A stretch of DNA of 64,000 bases from Aliidongia sp035943795. Lineage in GTDB: Bacteria; Pseudomonadota; Alphaproteobacteria; ATCC43930; CGMCC-115725. This document shows positions 9,241 through 18,332 of this stretch, in pieces. The notes beneath the pieces are model-generated. The model had not been told where the DNA came from. It ran no database searches and saw only the letters and a program-made list of their open reading frames with translations. Where the stretch lies: NCBI RefSeq assembly GCF_035943795.1, contig NZ_DASZBY010000005.1, positions 13,838 to 77,837 on the forward strand, given 5' to 3'. Made by a program: the position numbers and the translations under genes. The first letter of the stretch is position 1; every line of letters starts with the position of its first letter.

Positions 9241-9678
9241 CGTTTACCCTCCTTCGCTCGATTACCAAGACTGTAAGCAGGGACATGGAGTCCTGCGGTC
9301 AGGGCTATGCGCGGAGCGAGGCGGGGTTAGCCCACCGCGCAAAGTTTCTGACGAGGAAGCCGCAGGGCGCGCCTCGTTGTGACGCCTAACAACAGCAAGC
9401 AGGCCGATGCAAAGCCAATACTTTTTACTTATCGTTTCAATGCTCATAGCGATGATTCCGAGAGACCGGAACCAACCATCAAACCCAATACTTTTGTATT
9501 ATGGGTTCGATAGACGACGTAGTGTTGCGGCGAGAAGATCTGACGGCTAATCGTGTCGGTCAAGGCGCTGGCGCGGCCCCGCGTCCCGGCTGTCGTCCAC
9601 CGACAAATTTCACTGCTATGCGGACGCGGCACGAAATAATCATTTAGGTGCCCGCAGGCACCTCGGGAGGCGATGCGC
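9241..9678. promoter_or_regulatory. Divergent control region between Tat gene and LysR gene
   Basis: A 438-base intergenic region, noticeably AT-richer than its flanks. At 9488-9499 it has the palindrome ATAC-TTTT-GTAT, extending to AATAC/GTATT. The same AATACTTTT string also occurs near 9415. This fits a LysR-type operator of the T-N11-A kind, but binding is inferred only. Confidence 0.45.
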
Positions 9679-10590
9679 ATGGAACTCAACGAGATCCGCT
9701 ATTTTCTTGCGTTGAGCCGGGTCCTCAACTTCACGAAGGCAGCGGAGGTATGCAACGTCAGCCAGCCGGCTTTGACCCGCGCCATCCGTAAGATGGAGGA
9801 CACGCTTGGCGGTCTCCTGTTCGCGCGCGAGCGCAACAACACGCATTTGACCGAGCTGGGCCAACTGATCCTGCCGCACCTGGCCGAAATCATTGCCCGT
9901 GCCGGTGCCGCCGAACAGACCGCGGCACGTTTCCTCAAGCTTGAGCAGGCACATCTCTCGGTCGGCGTGATGTGCACCATTGCCCCGATGCAGTTCGTGG
10001 GCTTCCTGGGGCGCTTCAGGGCCGACAATCCGGGCGTCGAGATTACGCTCCGCGAGGCCGTCCCCGAGAAGCTGTGCGATATGCTCGTGAAAGGCGAGTT
10101 GGACGTGGCGTTGATGGCGCGTCCGGAAGGCTTTCAGGCGCCGTTTCAAGCTACGAAGCTCTATTCGGAGCGCTTCGTCGTCGCCTGTTCCGCCGGTCAC
10201 CGTTTCGCGTCGCGACCTGCGGTGCTTATGAGCGAACTCGACGGGGAATTCTATTTTTCCCGCATCAACTGCGAGTTCAACGATACGCTCGGCGAGATGG
10301 TTCGCGATCAAGGCATCAATCTGCTGAGATCCTACGGGAGCGAGCGGGAGGATTGGATCCTCACAATGGTCGCCGCCGGTCTCGGCGTCTGTTTTCTGCC
10401 GGAATACACCGCGACCTTTCCTGGCGTGATTGGCTGCCCGGTCGTCGCGCCATCGGTGCAACGCGAGATCTGCCTCGTTACTATGGCCGGCCGCCGCGCA
10501 TCGCCACCGGTCAAGGCGTTTGCCGGTGCCGTCCAGCATTACTCCTGGCCCGCACCCCGCGGTATCGGGCCGGTTTCCGTCGTCGGCTGA
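9679..10590 (+). CDS. LysR-type transcriptional regulator
   Basis: A 303-residue LTTR. Residues 1-60 form the winged HTH (LNEIRYFLALSRVLNFTKAA, then NVSQPALTRAIRKME); residues about 90-295 form the periplasmic-binding-protein-like effector domain. ATG 9679 is preferred over 9673 because GGGAGG lies eight bases before it. The gene is divergent from the two DUF4331-type genes, and the MscS gene starts nine bases after its stop. By family habit it may control the divergent pair. The inducer is unknown. Confidence 0.9.
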   Translation: MELNEIRYFLALSRVLNFTKAAEVCNVSQPALTRAIRKMEDTLGGLLFARERNNTHLTELGQLILPHLAEIIARAGAAEQTAARFLKLEQAHLSVGVMCTIAPMQFVGFLGRFRADNPGVEITLREAVPEKLCDMLVKGELDVALMARPEGFQAPFQATKLYSERFVVACSAGHRFASRPAVLMSELDGEFYFSRINCEFNDTLGEMVRDQGINLLRSYGSEREDWILTMVAAGLGVCFLPEYTATFPGVIGCPVVAPSVQREICLVTMAGRRASPPVKAFAGAVQHYSWPAPRGIGPVSVVG

Positions 10591-10598
10591 AGAATGCC

Positions 10599-12710
10599 AT
10601 GACGGATTCATCCCCAGCGCCGGTCGCCGATCCAGCAGCCGCGATCAATCATCCAGCACCGTTGTCGGGCACCGAAGCCCATGGGTTCGGAGGGCAGCCG
10701 CTCGACAGCCTCATGAACCATCTCAGCGGCTCATCGAACGAGCTGTGGAGCGCTGTCCAAGGCATGCTTGGCGATGCTGCCCGCGCACCTCATCTGACAC
10801 GTCAGGCGGCGACTCTCCTGACGGGCAACGGAGAATTGGGGCCCGTCAGCTGGATATTCGTGTGCCTGGCGCTCATGGTTATGGCGGCTTTAAGCGCCGC
10901 CGCCCTAGTGCATCGGCTGTTGGCGGGCGAACGGCGGCGGCTCGCTCAAATGCCGATCGCACGACCGACGGTGGCGATATTGCATGGTCTCGAAGGGCTG
11001 ATCGTCGATCTGCTCCCGCTCGCCGCTTATCTTCTGGGCTGTGGCATCCTCTATAATCTGCTGTTCTCGCAGCATGGCCTGATCTTCATCGGAACCGACG
11101 TGTTCCAGGGCCTGACGAACGCCTTCGTGCAAAGCTCGACGATCGGTTGGGCGAGCTACATCATTCTCAGTCAGCCATTCGCCGCCGAACGCCCCAACCT
11201 TCGGCTCATGCCACTCGACGACGGAGAAGCGCGCCAGGCGCGTCGGATGTTGGCGCGCATTATCGCGGCCGCGATGGCCCCGTGGGTTCTCGCCGAAAGC
11301 CTCTACTATCTCTGGTTCGGCGACGGGCTGCCGCATCTGATCATCATCACGTCTACGATCGTCGTGGGCATCATGTGCCTGCGCGCGCTCCGTCGCGTTC
11401 GCCCCGCTCTGCGCGGCTTCGCCCGCTATTGGCACTCGTTGGCCGTGCTGAGCGTGTTCGGCCTCGGCATCACCTGGATTCTGGGCGTGTTGCTGCAGCC
11501 GCTCCCCCCGTTCGACAAGGTGCTGGGCACCTTGCTCGTGCTTGTTGTCATGCCTGCGTTCGAGAACATGCTGGCCTTGATGCTGCGGAAGCTGAAGCAG
11601 CGGCTGTTGCGCGGCAACGGCACTGACAGGATGATCTTCGTTCCGGGGGATGAAGGCGAGCCGCTGCAGCCGGTGGCGCAACCGGCAGAACCGCATGCGG
11701 CAGCCGGCCTGGAACAGGTGATCGATGCCTTCGCTGAGGTTTTGTACTCCGCCGCCTCGTGGCTGTTCTTGCTGATCGCTGGCGCGATCCTGGCTCGGGT
11801 CTGGTCGCTCGATTTCATGCGCGTGCTGGGCGCGCGCGAGGCCCGCACGTTCATCGGCATCCTGTTCGATGCCGGCATCGCTCTGCTGATCGGCTGGTAC
11901 GTCTGGCGCCTGTTCGAAACGGGTTTGGCCGTGGCGCTGGGCCGCGAGGACGGCGGCACCCACAGCCGCGCCAGCACGGTGCAGCCGCTGCTGCGCTCCA
12001 TTGGTATGATCGTGATCGCGGCCGTCGCGCTGATGTGGTCGCTGTCGGCGCTGGGCTTCAATATCGCCCCGCTGTTGGCGTCGGCCGGTGTGGTCGGCAT
12101 TGCCGTGGGTTTCGGTGCCCAGACTCTGGTCAAAGACCTATTCTCCGGTGCCTTCTTACTGATCGAGGACGCGTTCCGCATCGGCGATTATATCGAAGCC
12201 GGCCCCGCCAAAGGCACGGTTGAGAAGATCACCTTCCGCACCGTGGCGCTCCGTCACCAGAACGGTCCATTGCATTTCGTGCCCTACGGCTCGCTCGGCA
12301 GCGTGCGCAACAATTCACGCGACTGGGTGATCGACAAGTTCGAGATACCCTTGGCCATCGAGGTCGATAGCGAGACGGTGCGCAGGATCGTGAAACAGAT
12401 CGGTCTCGACATGCTGGAGGCGGAAGATATCGCGTCCCTGATCATGGCGCCTTTGAAAGCCAAGCTCTATCGCATCCAGCCCGGCGCCAAGATCTTCCGC
12501 TGCAAGATCCAGACGCCCCCCGGCAAGCAGTTCGAGATCCGCAGCGAAGCCTATCGACGGATTGAGCAGGCTTTCGCCGAGGCGAACATTGCGTTTGCGA
12601 ACAACATCTCGTCGTCGATCGTAGTCCAGACCCCGGTGGAAGACCCGCTTTCCGTCGCTCAGCGCGGGGGTTCGGGCGCAGTCTCGGTGGCCTCCCCGCC
12701 GCCCATGTGA
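10599..12710 (+). CDS. MscS-family mechanosensitive channel (YbiO-like, large)
   Basis: A 703-residue mechanosensitive channel. A long N-terminal part contains several extra membrane segments. The MscS core follows near residues 490-600: a glycine/alanine-rich pore helix (ASAGVVGIAVGFGAQTLVKD), then the cytoplasmic beta domain (IGDYIEAGPAKGTVEKITFR) and vestibule. Its likely role is to release solutes on hypo-osmotic shock. ATG 10599 starts right after the LysR stop, so it may be cotranscribed. The reading frame is open for another 200 codons upstream, but that overlaps the LysR gene and is not protein-like. Its 3' end overlaps the convergent solute-binding gene by 52 bases. Confidence 0.9.
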   Translation: MTDSSPAPVADPAAAINHPAPLSGTEAHGFGGQPLDSLMNHLSGSSNELWSAVQGMLGDAARAPHLTRQAATLLTGNGELGPVSWIFVCLALMVMAALSAAALVHRLLAGERRRLAQMPIARPTVAILHGLEGLIVDLLPLAAYLLGCGILYNLLFSQHGLIFIGTDVFQGLTNAFVQSSTIGWASYIILSQPFAAERPNLRLMPLDDGEARQARRMLARIIAAAMAPWVLAESLYYLWFGDGLPHLIIITSTIVVGIMCLRALRRVRPALRGFARYWHSLAVLSVFGLGITWILGVLLQPLPPFDKVLGTLLVLVVMPAFENMLALMLRKLKQRLLRGNGTDRMIFVPGDEGEPLQPVAQPAEPHAAAGLEQVIDAFAEVLYSAASWLFLLIAGAILARVWSLDFMRVLGAREARTFIGILFDAGIALLIGWYVWRLFETGLAVALGREDGGTHSRASTVQPLLRSIGMIVIAAVALMWSLSALGFNIAPLLASAGVVGIAVGFGAQTLVKDLFSGAFLLIEDAFRIGDYIEAGPAKGTVEKITFRTVALRHQNGPLHFVPYGSLGSVRNNSRDWVIDKFEIPLAIEVDSETVRRIVKQIGLDMLEAEDIASLIMAPLKAKLYRIQPGAKIFRCKIQTPPGKQFEIRSEAYRRIEQAFAEANIAFANNISSSIVVQTPVEDPLSVAQRGGSGAVSVASPPPM

Positions 12711-13444
12711 CGCCGAACGATCGCATCGTACCGGCCATCCGCGAACAGAATGGCAATGCCCTTGTTTAAGGCTGCCACGATTTCGGGCGCCTTCGGATTG
12801 GACAGCGCCGCCAGCGCAAACAGTGGGTTGCTCTCTACGGGGCGGTCGCCCAGTTTTGGCGGCGGCCCTTCCTTCCATTCCGACATGACCATCGTATTGA
12901 ATAAGGGCACAGAATCGATGAGCAGATCGACACGACCTGCCAGGAGCTGACGCGCACAGAGCTGCATCGACGCCGGCTGGACCAGATGCAAAGCGCCTGA
13001 TGCGAGGATGCGATGCAGTACCTCGGGCTGCGCGTACCCGACCGGTTGGCAGAGCGTGAGGCCAACGAGGCTCTGAGGGCCCGTATAGGAACGCATCCGG
13101 TCCGCTCGGAACACCGGCCAGATTCTGAGATCGTAGAGCGGAGCGGAGAAAACCATCTCCTGGTTGCGGTCCGGTGCTGCGACATAGGGAAAAGTTAGGT
13201 CGAATTCACCATTGAGCACCTCTTGATAGCCGCGCTTCCACGGCAAGAACTCGACGGGCTCGACGGCGACCCCAGCAGCACCGAACGCGGTCACGGCCAG
13301 CTCCGTCGCCATGCCGCCCGCCGGAAGCTCGGGGCCGGCATAAGGAGGGTAGTCCGTACCGGTGACCAGCCGTAGTCCGGCCGCCTGGGCCGACCCACCG
13401 GCAAGCATCGCCAACAGCAGCAGCCTTCCGGCACGGTACAACAA
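12659..13444 (-). CDS. Orphan periplasmic solute-binding protein (SBP_bac_3 type)
   Basis: A periplasmic binding protein of the amino-acid type (about 261 residues). It has a signal peptide LLLLAMLAGGSAQA followed by LRLVTGTDYPPYAG, the usual beginning of this fold. A TTG start at 13444 has GGGGAG seven bases upstream and begins right before the signal peptide; longer frames upstream are not convincing. No permease or ATPase gene is adjacent, so it is either an orphan binding protein or a diverged sensor-like protein. The ligand cannot be named. Confidence 0.75.
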   Translation of the reverse strand: MLYRAGRLLLLAMLAGGSAQAAGLRLVTGTDYPPYAGPELPAGGMATELAVTAFGAAGVAVEPVEFLPWKRGYQEVLNGEFDLTFPYVAAPDRNQEMVFSAPLYDLRIWPVFRADRMRSYTGPQSLVGLTLCQPVGYAQPEVLHRILASGALHLVQPASMQLCARQLLAGRVDLLIDSVPLFNTMVMSEWKEGPPPKLGDRPVESNPLFALAALSNPKAPEIVAALNKGIAILFADGRYDAIVRRHMGGGEATETAPEPPR

Positions 13445-14054
13445 GATGTCGCTCCCCTGAGAGGATCTTCTTCGGGCGGATAGAATCAGCCATCTGACGA
13501 TAAAAGCGAAGTAACGCGGCTTATAGCGCACCGTGAACAGCCCGATAGTTATCAATTCTATGGCCCCAATTTATCGGTTTCCGGCCCTGTGATGTCGGTG
13601 GATGTCCGATCGCCGCACAGGCTCCTCGACAGGTGATCGGCGGAGACATCGCCGTGATCGTTCGGAACGACGACGCGGCAGGACACGCGGCCGTGCTGAA
13701 GGACGGAAAGCTTTGGGACTATTCCGGTCCGCTCATGCCCGGCCGCTTCAATCGCATCCCGACCGTGACGGGCGTCCACCCTCGACCTGACGAGGGAAGG
13801 AGGAGCGACCCACGCGAATGGCGCAGAAATTGATGCGGAGGACGAGGCAGCATAGACAGGTGGTTCCGCCGATTGGCCCCCCGGCAAACCGACGGAGCTC
13901 ATCATCGCTCTTCTGTCCCGCCGAAGCAGATCGACGATGCCGAGGCGATACTCAATTCTAACGGCTACGCGACCAAGGTTCTGACCGAGATGTGGTGGAT
14001 GAAATCGAGCGAGCGACGAGCAGTGTTCAAGCATGATATCGGCCCCGTAGCGCG
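13445..14054. other. Gap with possible gene remnants
   Basis: About 600 bases without a confident gene. On the plus strand, 13633-13833 can encode a stretch with protein-like character (RNDDAAGHAAVLKDGKLWDY). The frame 13873-14058 ends in a TGA that overlaps the pqiA ATG as ATGA, a spacing typical of coupled genes. Neither is recognised, and both lack a clear ribosome-binding site. They may be remnants of an older gene or chance frames. Confidence 0.3.
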
Positions 14055-15305
14055 ATGAGCGACGAACCCGTCCTCGCGCCAGCGGCGCAGGGGCCGGACG
14101 GTCACTGGATCGAATGCCCGGATTGCGGGCTGTTGCAGATCCTGCCGGTCCCGATCGGCGGACATCGCCGCCACTGCTGCCGATGCAACGCCTCCTTCGG
14201 TCATGGGGTGATTCGGACCGCCGCCGCGCCAGCTCTTGCTGCGACGGCGCTCGTGCTGTTCCCCTTGGCGACGCTCTTCCCGCTGATGGCAATCAGCCTT
14301 GGCGGCGAGAGCCAGAGCGTTCGCCTCGGCTCCGGCGTGATCGGGCTCGCGGATCATGACCTGCTGCCTTTGGCCCTATTCGTTCTGGCGATTTCGATCC
14401 TTGCACCACTCGGTCGGATCGCGGCGCTGGGTTATGTCCTGCTCGGGCGCCATCGAAATGAGCATCGACCGCGTCTGGCCGCGATCCTCCGTCTTGCCGA
14501 GCGCATGAGGCCTTGGGTCATGATCGACGTCTTCCTGGTCGGTACCCTGATCGCGTTGACCAAGCTGCATGATTTGGCGTCGGTCGACCTCGGCATCGGC
14601 TTCTGGGCGTTGGGTCTGCTCGTCATCTGCCTCGCCGGGTTCGACGCATCGATCGATCGGCACGCGCTCTGGGATGTCGTGAGCCCACCCCTTCACGCCA
14701 CCGCGCCGCCGGCGCCGGGCAGCTGGATCGGATGCCGGGAATGCGGGTTGGTCCAATCGATCTCCGCGCGCTGTGGCCGCTGCAACGCGCGGCTGCACCG
14801 CCGCAAGCGGGACAGCCTGCATCGCGCGGCGGCGCTGGTCATGACGGGCATCATTCTCTATCTTCCGGCCAACCTCTATCCGGTTCTGACCGTTATCTCG
14901 TTCGGTCGCGGGGCACCCGCCACGATTTTGGGCGGCGTCGTGGAATTGATGAACGGCAGCGATTGGCCGCTGGCACTGATCGTCTTCGCCGCCAGCGTCG
15001 CCGTGCCGCTGTTGAAGCTGATCGGACTCGCCGGGCTGCTGATCTCGACACGTTTCGGCGCCACCAGACGGCTCGCCGACCGGACCCGGCTCTATCGGCT
15101 CATCGATCTGGTCAGTCGCTGGTCTTCCGTCGACATTTTCGTCGCGGCCCTGCTCACTGCCCTGGTAACGCTTGGCAATCTTGCGACCATCGAGCCGGGG
15201 CTGGGCGTGCTCGCGTTCGGCGCCGTCGTGTGCGTGACGATGCTGGCGACCGAGAATTTCGATCCGAGACTCATGTGGGACGCGGCGGGAGCCAATGATG
15301 CCTGA
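14055..15305 (+). CDS. pqiA: Paraquat-inducible protein A (PqiA)
   Basis: A 416-residue inner-membrane protein made of two related halves. Each half begins with a zinc-ribbon-like CxxC pair (ECPDCGLLQ with CCRCNASF; GCRECGLVQ with CGRCNARL) followed by four membrane helices. PqiA works with PqiB and PqiC in lipid transport between the inner and outer membrane and in envelope integrity. The gene overlaps pqiB, and all three pqi genes are in order. Only the start of the promoter region (13.5-14 kb) is available for regulation, and no SoxR-type box was recognised. Confidence 0.93.
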   Translation: MSDEPVLAPAAQGPDGHWIECPDCGLLQILPVPIGGHRRHCCRCNASFGHGVIRTAAAPALAATALVLFPLATLFPLMAISLGGESQSVRLGSGVIGLADHDLLPLALFVLAISILAPLGRIAALGYVLLGRHRNEHRPRLAAILRLAERMRPWVMIDVFLVGTLIALTKLHDLASVDLGIGFWALGLLVICLAGFDASIDRHALWDVVSPPLHATAPPAPGSWIGCRECGLVQSISARCGRCNARLHRRKRDSLHRAAALVMTGIILYLPANLYPVLTVISFGRGAPATILGGVVELMNGSDWPLALIVFAASVAVPLLKLIGLAGLLISTRFGATRRLADRTRLYRLIDLVSRWSSVDIFVAALLTALVTLGNLATIEPGLGVLAFGAVVCVTMLATENFDPRLMWDAAGANDA

Positions 15306-16953
15306 ACATCAAACGCCGCGCTTGGCGACTCACGAGCGCCATCGCTTCCCGCTGGTTTGGATCGTGCCGATCGTGGCGCTCGCCGCGGCCGGCTGGCTCG
15401 GCTACCGCACGCTATCCGAACGAGGCTCCTTGGTCGCGATCACGCTGCAGAGCGCCGAAGGGCTGGAGGCCGGTAAGACCAAGATCAAGCATCGAGACAT
15501 CGAACTGGGCATCGTCGAGGCGATGGAGCCGAGCGCCGATCTTTCGTCCGTCACGATCCAGGCGCGGATGAACCGCTATGCCGAACCGCATCTGGGATCC
15601 GGCACACGCTTCTGGGTCGTGCGCCCACGCTTGTCCGCAGAGGGGATCTCCGGCCTCGGCACGCTGATCTCGGGCTCCTATATTGAAATGGAACCCGGCC
15701 CCGGCGAACCAGCCCGCCGGTTCGTGGCCCTCGAGGATCCGCCGGTCGTCTCGGCCGACGTGCCCGGGACCAGATACGTCCTCCGTGGCTTACAATTGGG
15801 CTCGGTCAGCCAAGGTGCGCCGGTCTCGTTCCATGGCGTCAAGGTCGGCGAGGTGCTTGGCTATCAGCTGTCGGATGACGATGGCACCGCCACGGTCCAG
15901 GTCTTCGTGCGGGCACCCCATGACAAGCTCGTCCATGAAGGCACCCGCTTCTGGAACGCCTCGGGCATCTCAATCGATGTCGGCAGCGAAGGACTGCGGG
16001 TCGAGTCCGAATCCATCCAGGCGATCCTTGCCGGTGGCGTCGCGTTCGACGTGCCCCGCGGTGGCGATCTCGGCCCCCCGGCCAAGCCCGAGGCCGCGTT
16101 CAGGCTCTATGGCGACGCCGACAAGGCCCGCGATGCGCTTTTCACCCGCAAAGTGCCGTTCCTGCTGCATCTGACCGGCAGTGCCCAGGGGCTGTCCGCC
16201 GGTAATATCGTCCGCATGCACGGCATCCGGGTCGGCGAAGTCACCGACGTCCATATGGAATATGATACCGCGTCTGGGGCAATGACGGTGCCGGTGACGT
16301 TCGAAGTGGAACCGCAGCGCATCAGGCTGCTGCACGCCGACCTGTCCGAAGCCGGTTTCGAGGAGCGGTCCTACGGCGCCTTCAAGAGCTTCGTTGCCCA
16401 AGGACTGCGCGCGCGCCTCGCGTCCGGCAACCTGCTGACCGGGCAGAAGATCATCTCGCTCGATTTCTTGCCCGACGCACCCAGGGCGACCCTGATCGAG
16501 GGCGGCCTATATCCCGAAATTCCGACGATCGAGGCCGATGATCTCGATTCGATCATGCAGTCGGCGAAGGCGCTGCTCGGCAGCCTGCAGTCGACGGTCA
16601 CGTCGCTCGACCAGGTAATCACCTCGCCGGAGGTGAAGCAGTCGGTCCGATCGCTTCAGGGTGCGCTCGCGAATCTCGACCGCCTGACCCATGACGTGAG
16701 CCTTCAGACCGGCCCCTTGCTAACCAGCCTGAAGGCGGTTTCGAGCTCCGCCGACCAGATGCTGAAACAGGCGACCACCACGCTCGCCGTCACCGGCGAC
16801 GCTTTCGGTGGCGAGGGTGAGGCCGGCGGCGATCTCGCCGGTACGCTGAGCGAGTTGAAGCAGGCGGCCCGCTCGCTGCACGCGCTGACCGACTATCTCG
16901 AAAAACATCCGGAATCCCTGATCCAGGGTAAAAGTGCGGGAGCAACGCGATGA
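15298..16953 (+). CDS. pqiB: PqiB, MCE-domain lipid transport protein
   Basis: A 551-residue protein anchored by one N-terminal helix (FPLVWIVPIVALAAAGWLGY), with three consecutive MCE domains in the periplasm (around residues 40-130, 155-250 and 280-390) and a coiled-coil-prone C-terminus. In the family these form hexameric tubes that bridge the periplasm. ATG 15298 has GGGAG six bases upstream; an ATG at 15295 directly before it is the alternative. The start lies inside the end of pqiA, and the stop overlaps pqiC as ATGA. Confidence 0.93.
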   Translation: MPEHQTPRLATHERHRFPLVWIVPIVALAAAGWLGYRTLSERGSLVAITLQSAEGLEAGKTKIKHRDIELGIVEAMEPSADLSSVTIQARMNRYAEPHLGSGTRFWVVRPRLSAEGISGLGTLISGSYIEMEPGPGEPARRFVALEDPPVVSADVPGTRYVLRGLQLGSVSQGAPVSFHGVKVGEVLGYQLSDDDGTATVQVFVRAPHDKLVHEGTRFWNASGISIDVGSEGLRVESESIQAILAGGVAFDVPRGGDLGPPAKPEAAFRLYGDADKARDALFTRKVPFLLHLTGSAQGLSAGNIVRMHGIRVGEVTDVHMEYDTASGAMTVPVTFEVEPQRIRLLHADLSEAGFEERSYGAFKSFVAQGLRARLASGNLLTGQKIISLDFLPDAPRATLIEGGLYPEIPTIEADDLDSIMQSAKALLGSLQSTVTSLDQVITSPEVKQSVRSLQGALANLDRLTHDVSLQTGPLLTSLKAVSSSADQMLKQATTTLAVTGDAFGGEGEAGGDLAGTLSELKQAARSLHALTDYLEKHPESLIQGKSAGATR

Positions 16954-17495
16954 GAGTACCCATCCTGATCGTCGGAACCCTGACGCTGCTCGCCGCGTGC
17001 GGCACGACCCCGGAAAACCGCTACTACACCCTATCGGTCGAACCGGCGGCAACCTCTGCCGCCCCGCCGCCCCGCACCGGGCGGATCACGATCGCGAAGC
17101 TGCTTCTGCCGGGCGTGACCGACCGGGAGCAGATGGTGGTCGCGACCGGTCCGCAGACCGTCGACATCCGGGAATTCGACCGCTGGGCGGAACCGCTCGA
17201 CCAGCTCGTCCCCCGCATCCTGGCGCAGGATCTGGCCCTGCGGGCCGGGGGACCGACTTCGAACCTGCCCGAACGACGCTTGTTCGTGTCTGTCGACAGG
17301 TTTTCGGTGGACGCAATGGGCTCGTCGCAGTTGACCGGGCGATGGTGGATGCTCGAGCCGGGGGAAACCGCCGCCCAGAGGAGAGAGCGGCCGTTCGCTT
17401 TGTCTCGGCCAGCTGGGGCCAGGGACGGCGTACAGGTCGCGGCGGCGATGAGCGCGCTCTTGAGCATGCTCGCCGACGACGTCGCCCGGGAGTGA
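16950..17495 (+). CDS. pqiC: PqiC, outer-membrane lipoprotein of the Pqi system
   Basis: A 181-residue lipoprotein with a signal peptide ending in the lipobox LLAAC (cysteine 17), followed by the family start RYYTLSVEP. PqiC sits in the outer membrane and joins PqiB. The start ATG overlaps the pqiB stop, and GGGAG precedes it by seven bases. It is the last gene of the pqi operon. IS debris begins within 70 bases after its stop. Confidence 0.9.
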   Translation: MRVPILIVGTLTLLAACGTTPENRYYTLSVEPAATSAAPPPRTGRITIAKLLLPGVTDREQMVVATGPQTVDIREFDRWAEPLDQLVPRILAQDLALRAGGPTSNLPERRLFVSVDRFSVDAMGSSQLTGRWWMLEPGETAAQRRERPFALSRPAGARDGVQVAAAMSALLSMLADDVARE

Positions 17496-17558
17496 CGCTC
17501 GCCCGACCTCCGCGTCGGCTATGCTGCTCATCTCAGAAGTTCAGGACGGTGTCCCGGT

Positions 17559-17600
17559 TCATGCGACCAACCTTGGCACCTGCCGTTCGACCAAAAACGC
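17559..17600 (-). repeat. Relic of a repeated C-terminal coding scrap (copy 1)
   Basis: On the minus strand these bases read FLVERQVPRLVA followed by a stop. Near-identical scraps occur at 52018-52060 (RLVGRQAPKLAA-stop) and 60083-60125 (RLVEQQAPKLAA-stop). All three lie beside IS debris or in gene-free DNA, so they probably descend from the 3' end of one multicopy element. I do not recognise which. Confidence 0.5.
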
Positions 17601-17628
17601 AACCGCCAGGATGCCGGCAAGATCGCCC

Positions 17629-18240
17629 GTAAGCGTCATCCGGACCACGCCTTCTCAGATGCTTTTGATCGGCATGCTGTCCGCTCGGCTTGAGCGGTGA
17701 GCAGATGGACGACGTGTCTGGTATCGATAAGGAGGTGCTTCGAAGTGCTCGTACGAGCGCTTCGGAGCTGCGTGGTGAGGTTTTGAGCGGCCCGGAACGG
17801 CGGCGCCGCTGGAGTACCGAGGAGAAGCTGCGGGTTCTGGCGCAGAGCATGGCGCCCGGCTCGTCGGTATCCCTTGTCTGCCGGATGCACGGCATCAGCA
17901 CCGGCCAGCTCTACACTTGGCGCAAGCAATTCCGGTCGGGCGAACTGACCGGGTTCGTGCCGGTTTCGGTCACCGCGGGCGCGGCGCTGCCTGGCCCGGC
18001 CGCCATGCCGGACGTGAAGGATAACGCGCCCGCCGCCATCGGCGTGATCGAGATCGAGTTGCCAAGCGGCGTGAACCTGCGCCTCACCGGCGATGTCGGC
18101 GAAGCGGTCCTGCGGCGCGTCTTGTCGGCGCTGTTGTGATCGGCATTCCCGGCAACGTCCGCATCTATCTGGCCTGCGGCGTCACCGATATGCGCCGGGG
18201 TTTCGACAGCCTGGCCGCCCAGGTCCAGACGATACGGAAA
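17629..18240 (+). mobile_element. Truncated IS66-family element
   Basis: The left end begins at about 17629 with GTAAGCGTC, the typical IS66 terminal sequence. It is followed by tnpA and the first 30 or so codons of tnpB. The large tnpC gene and the right end are missing, so the copy is dead unless helped in trans. It breaks off at about 18240 into other IS-like sequence. Confidence 0.75.
17705..18139 (+). CDS. tnpA: IS66 accessory protein TnpA
   Basis: A 144-residue protein with a helix-turn-helix (WSTEEKLRVLAQSMAPGSSV, then VCRMHGISTGQLYTWRKQF), typical of the first gene of IS66 elements. Its stop overlaps the start of the truncated tnpB. The gene itself looks intact, but the element around it is not. 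Confidence 0.85.
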   Translation: MDDVSGIDKEVLRSARTSASELRGEVLSGPERRRRWSTEEKLRVLAQSMAPGSSVSLVCRMHGISTGQLYTWRKQFRSGELTGFVPVSVTAGAALPGPAAMPDVKDNAPAAIGVIEIELPSGVNLRLTGDVGEAVLRRVLSALL

Positions 18241-18330
18241 ACCAGCGTGACTGTGGCAGATCTCTGCCGCAAGCACGACGTGAGCCCCCTCGACGCCTTC
18301 ATCAAGAGCCCATCGACCGTTATCGCGCAG
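18136..18330 (+). pseudogene. IS66 TnpB, truncated, joined to IS3-like scrap
   Basis: The reading frame begins as a normal IS66 TnpB (GNVRIYLACGVTDMRRGFD), overlapping tnpA by four bases. It leaves the family after about 32 residues. The next stretch, VTVADLCRKHDVS, resembles the HTH of an IS3-type OrfA. This is a junction of two broken IS elements. The frame then runs into the 3' end of the convergent gene at 18333-18647. Confidence 0.7.
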
Positions 18331-18332
18331 GC

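Noticed and set aside
9972..10598. 200-codon N-terminal extension of the MscS gene
   Set aside because: It overlaps the LysR gene in another frame, is Arg-rich shadow sequence, and a natural start follows the LysR stop.
13558..14292. 244-codon minus-strand frame across the pqiA start
   Set aside because: Low-complexity Arg/Ser/Pro-rich shadow of pqiA with no recognisable features.
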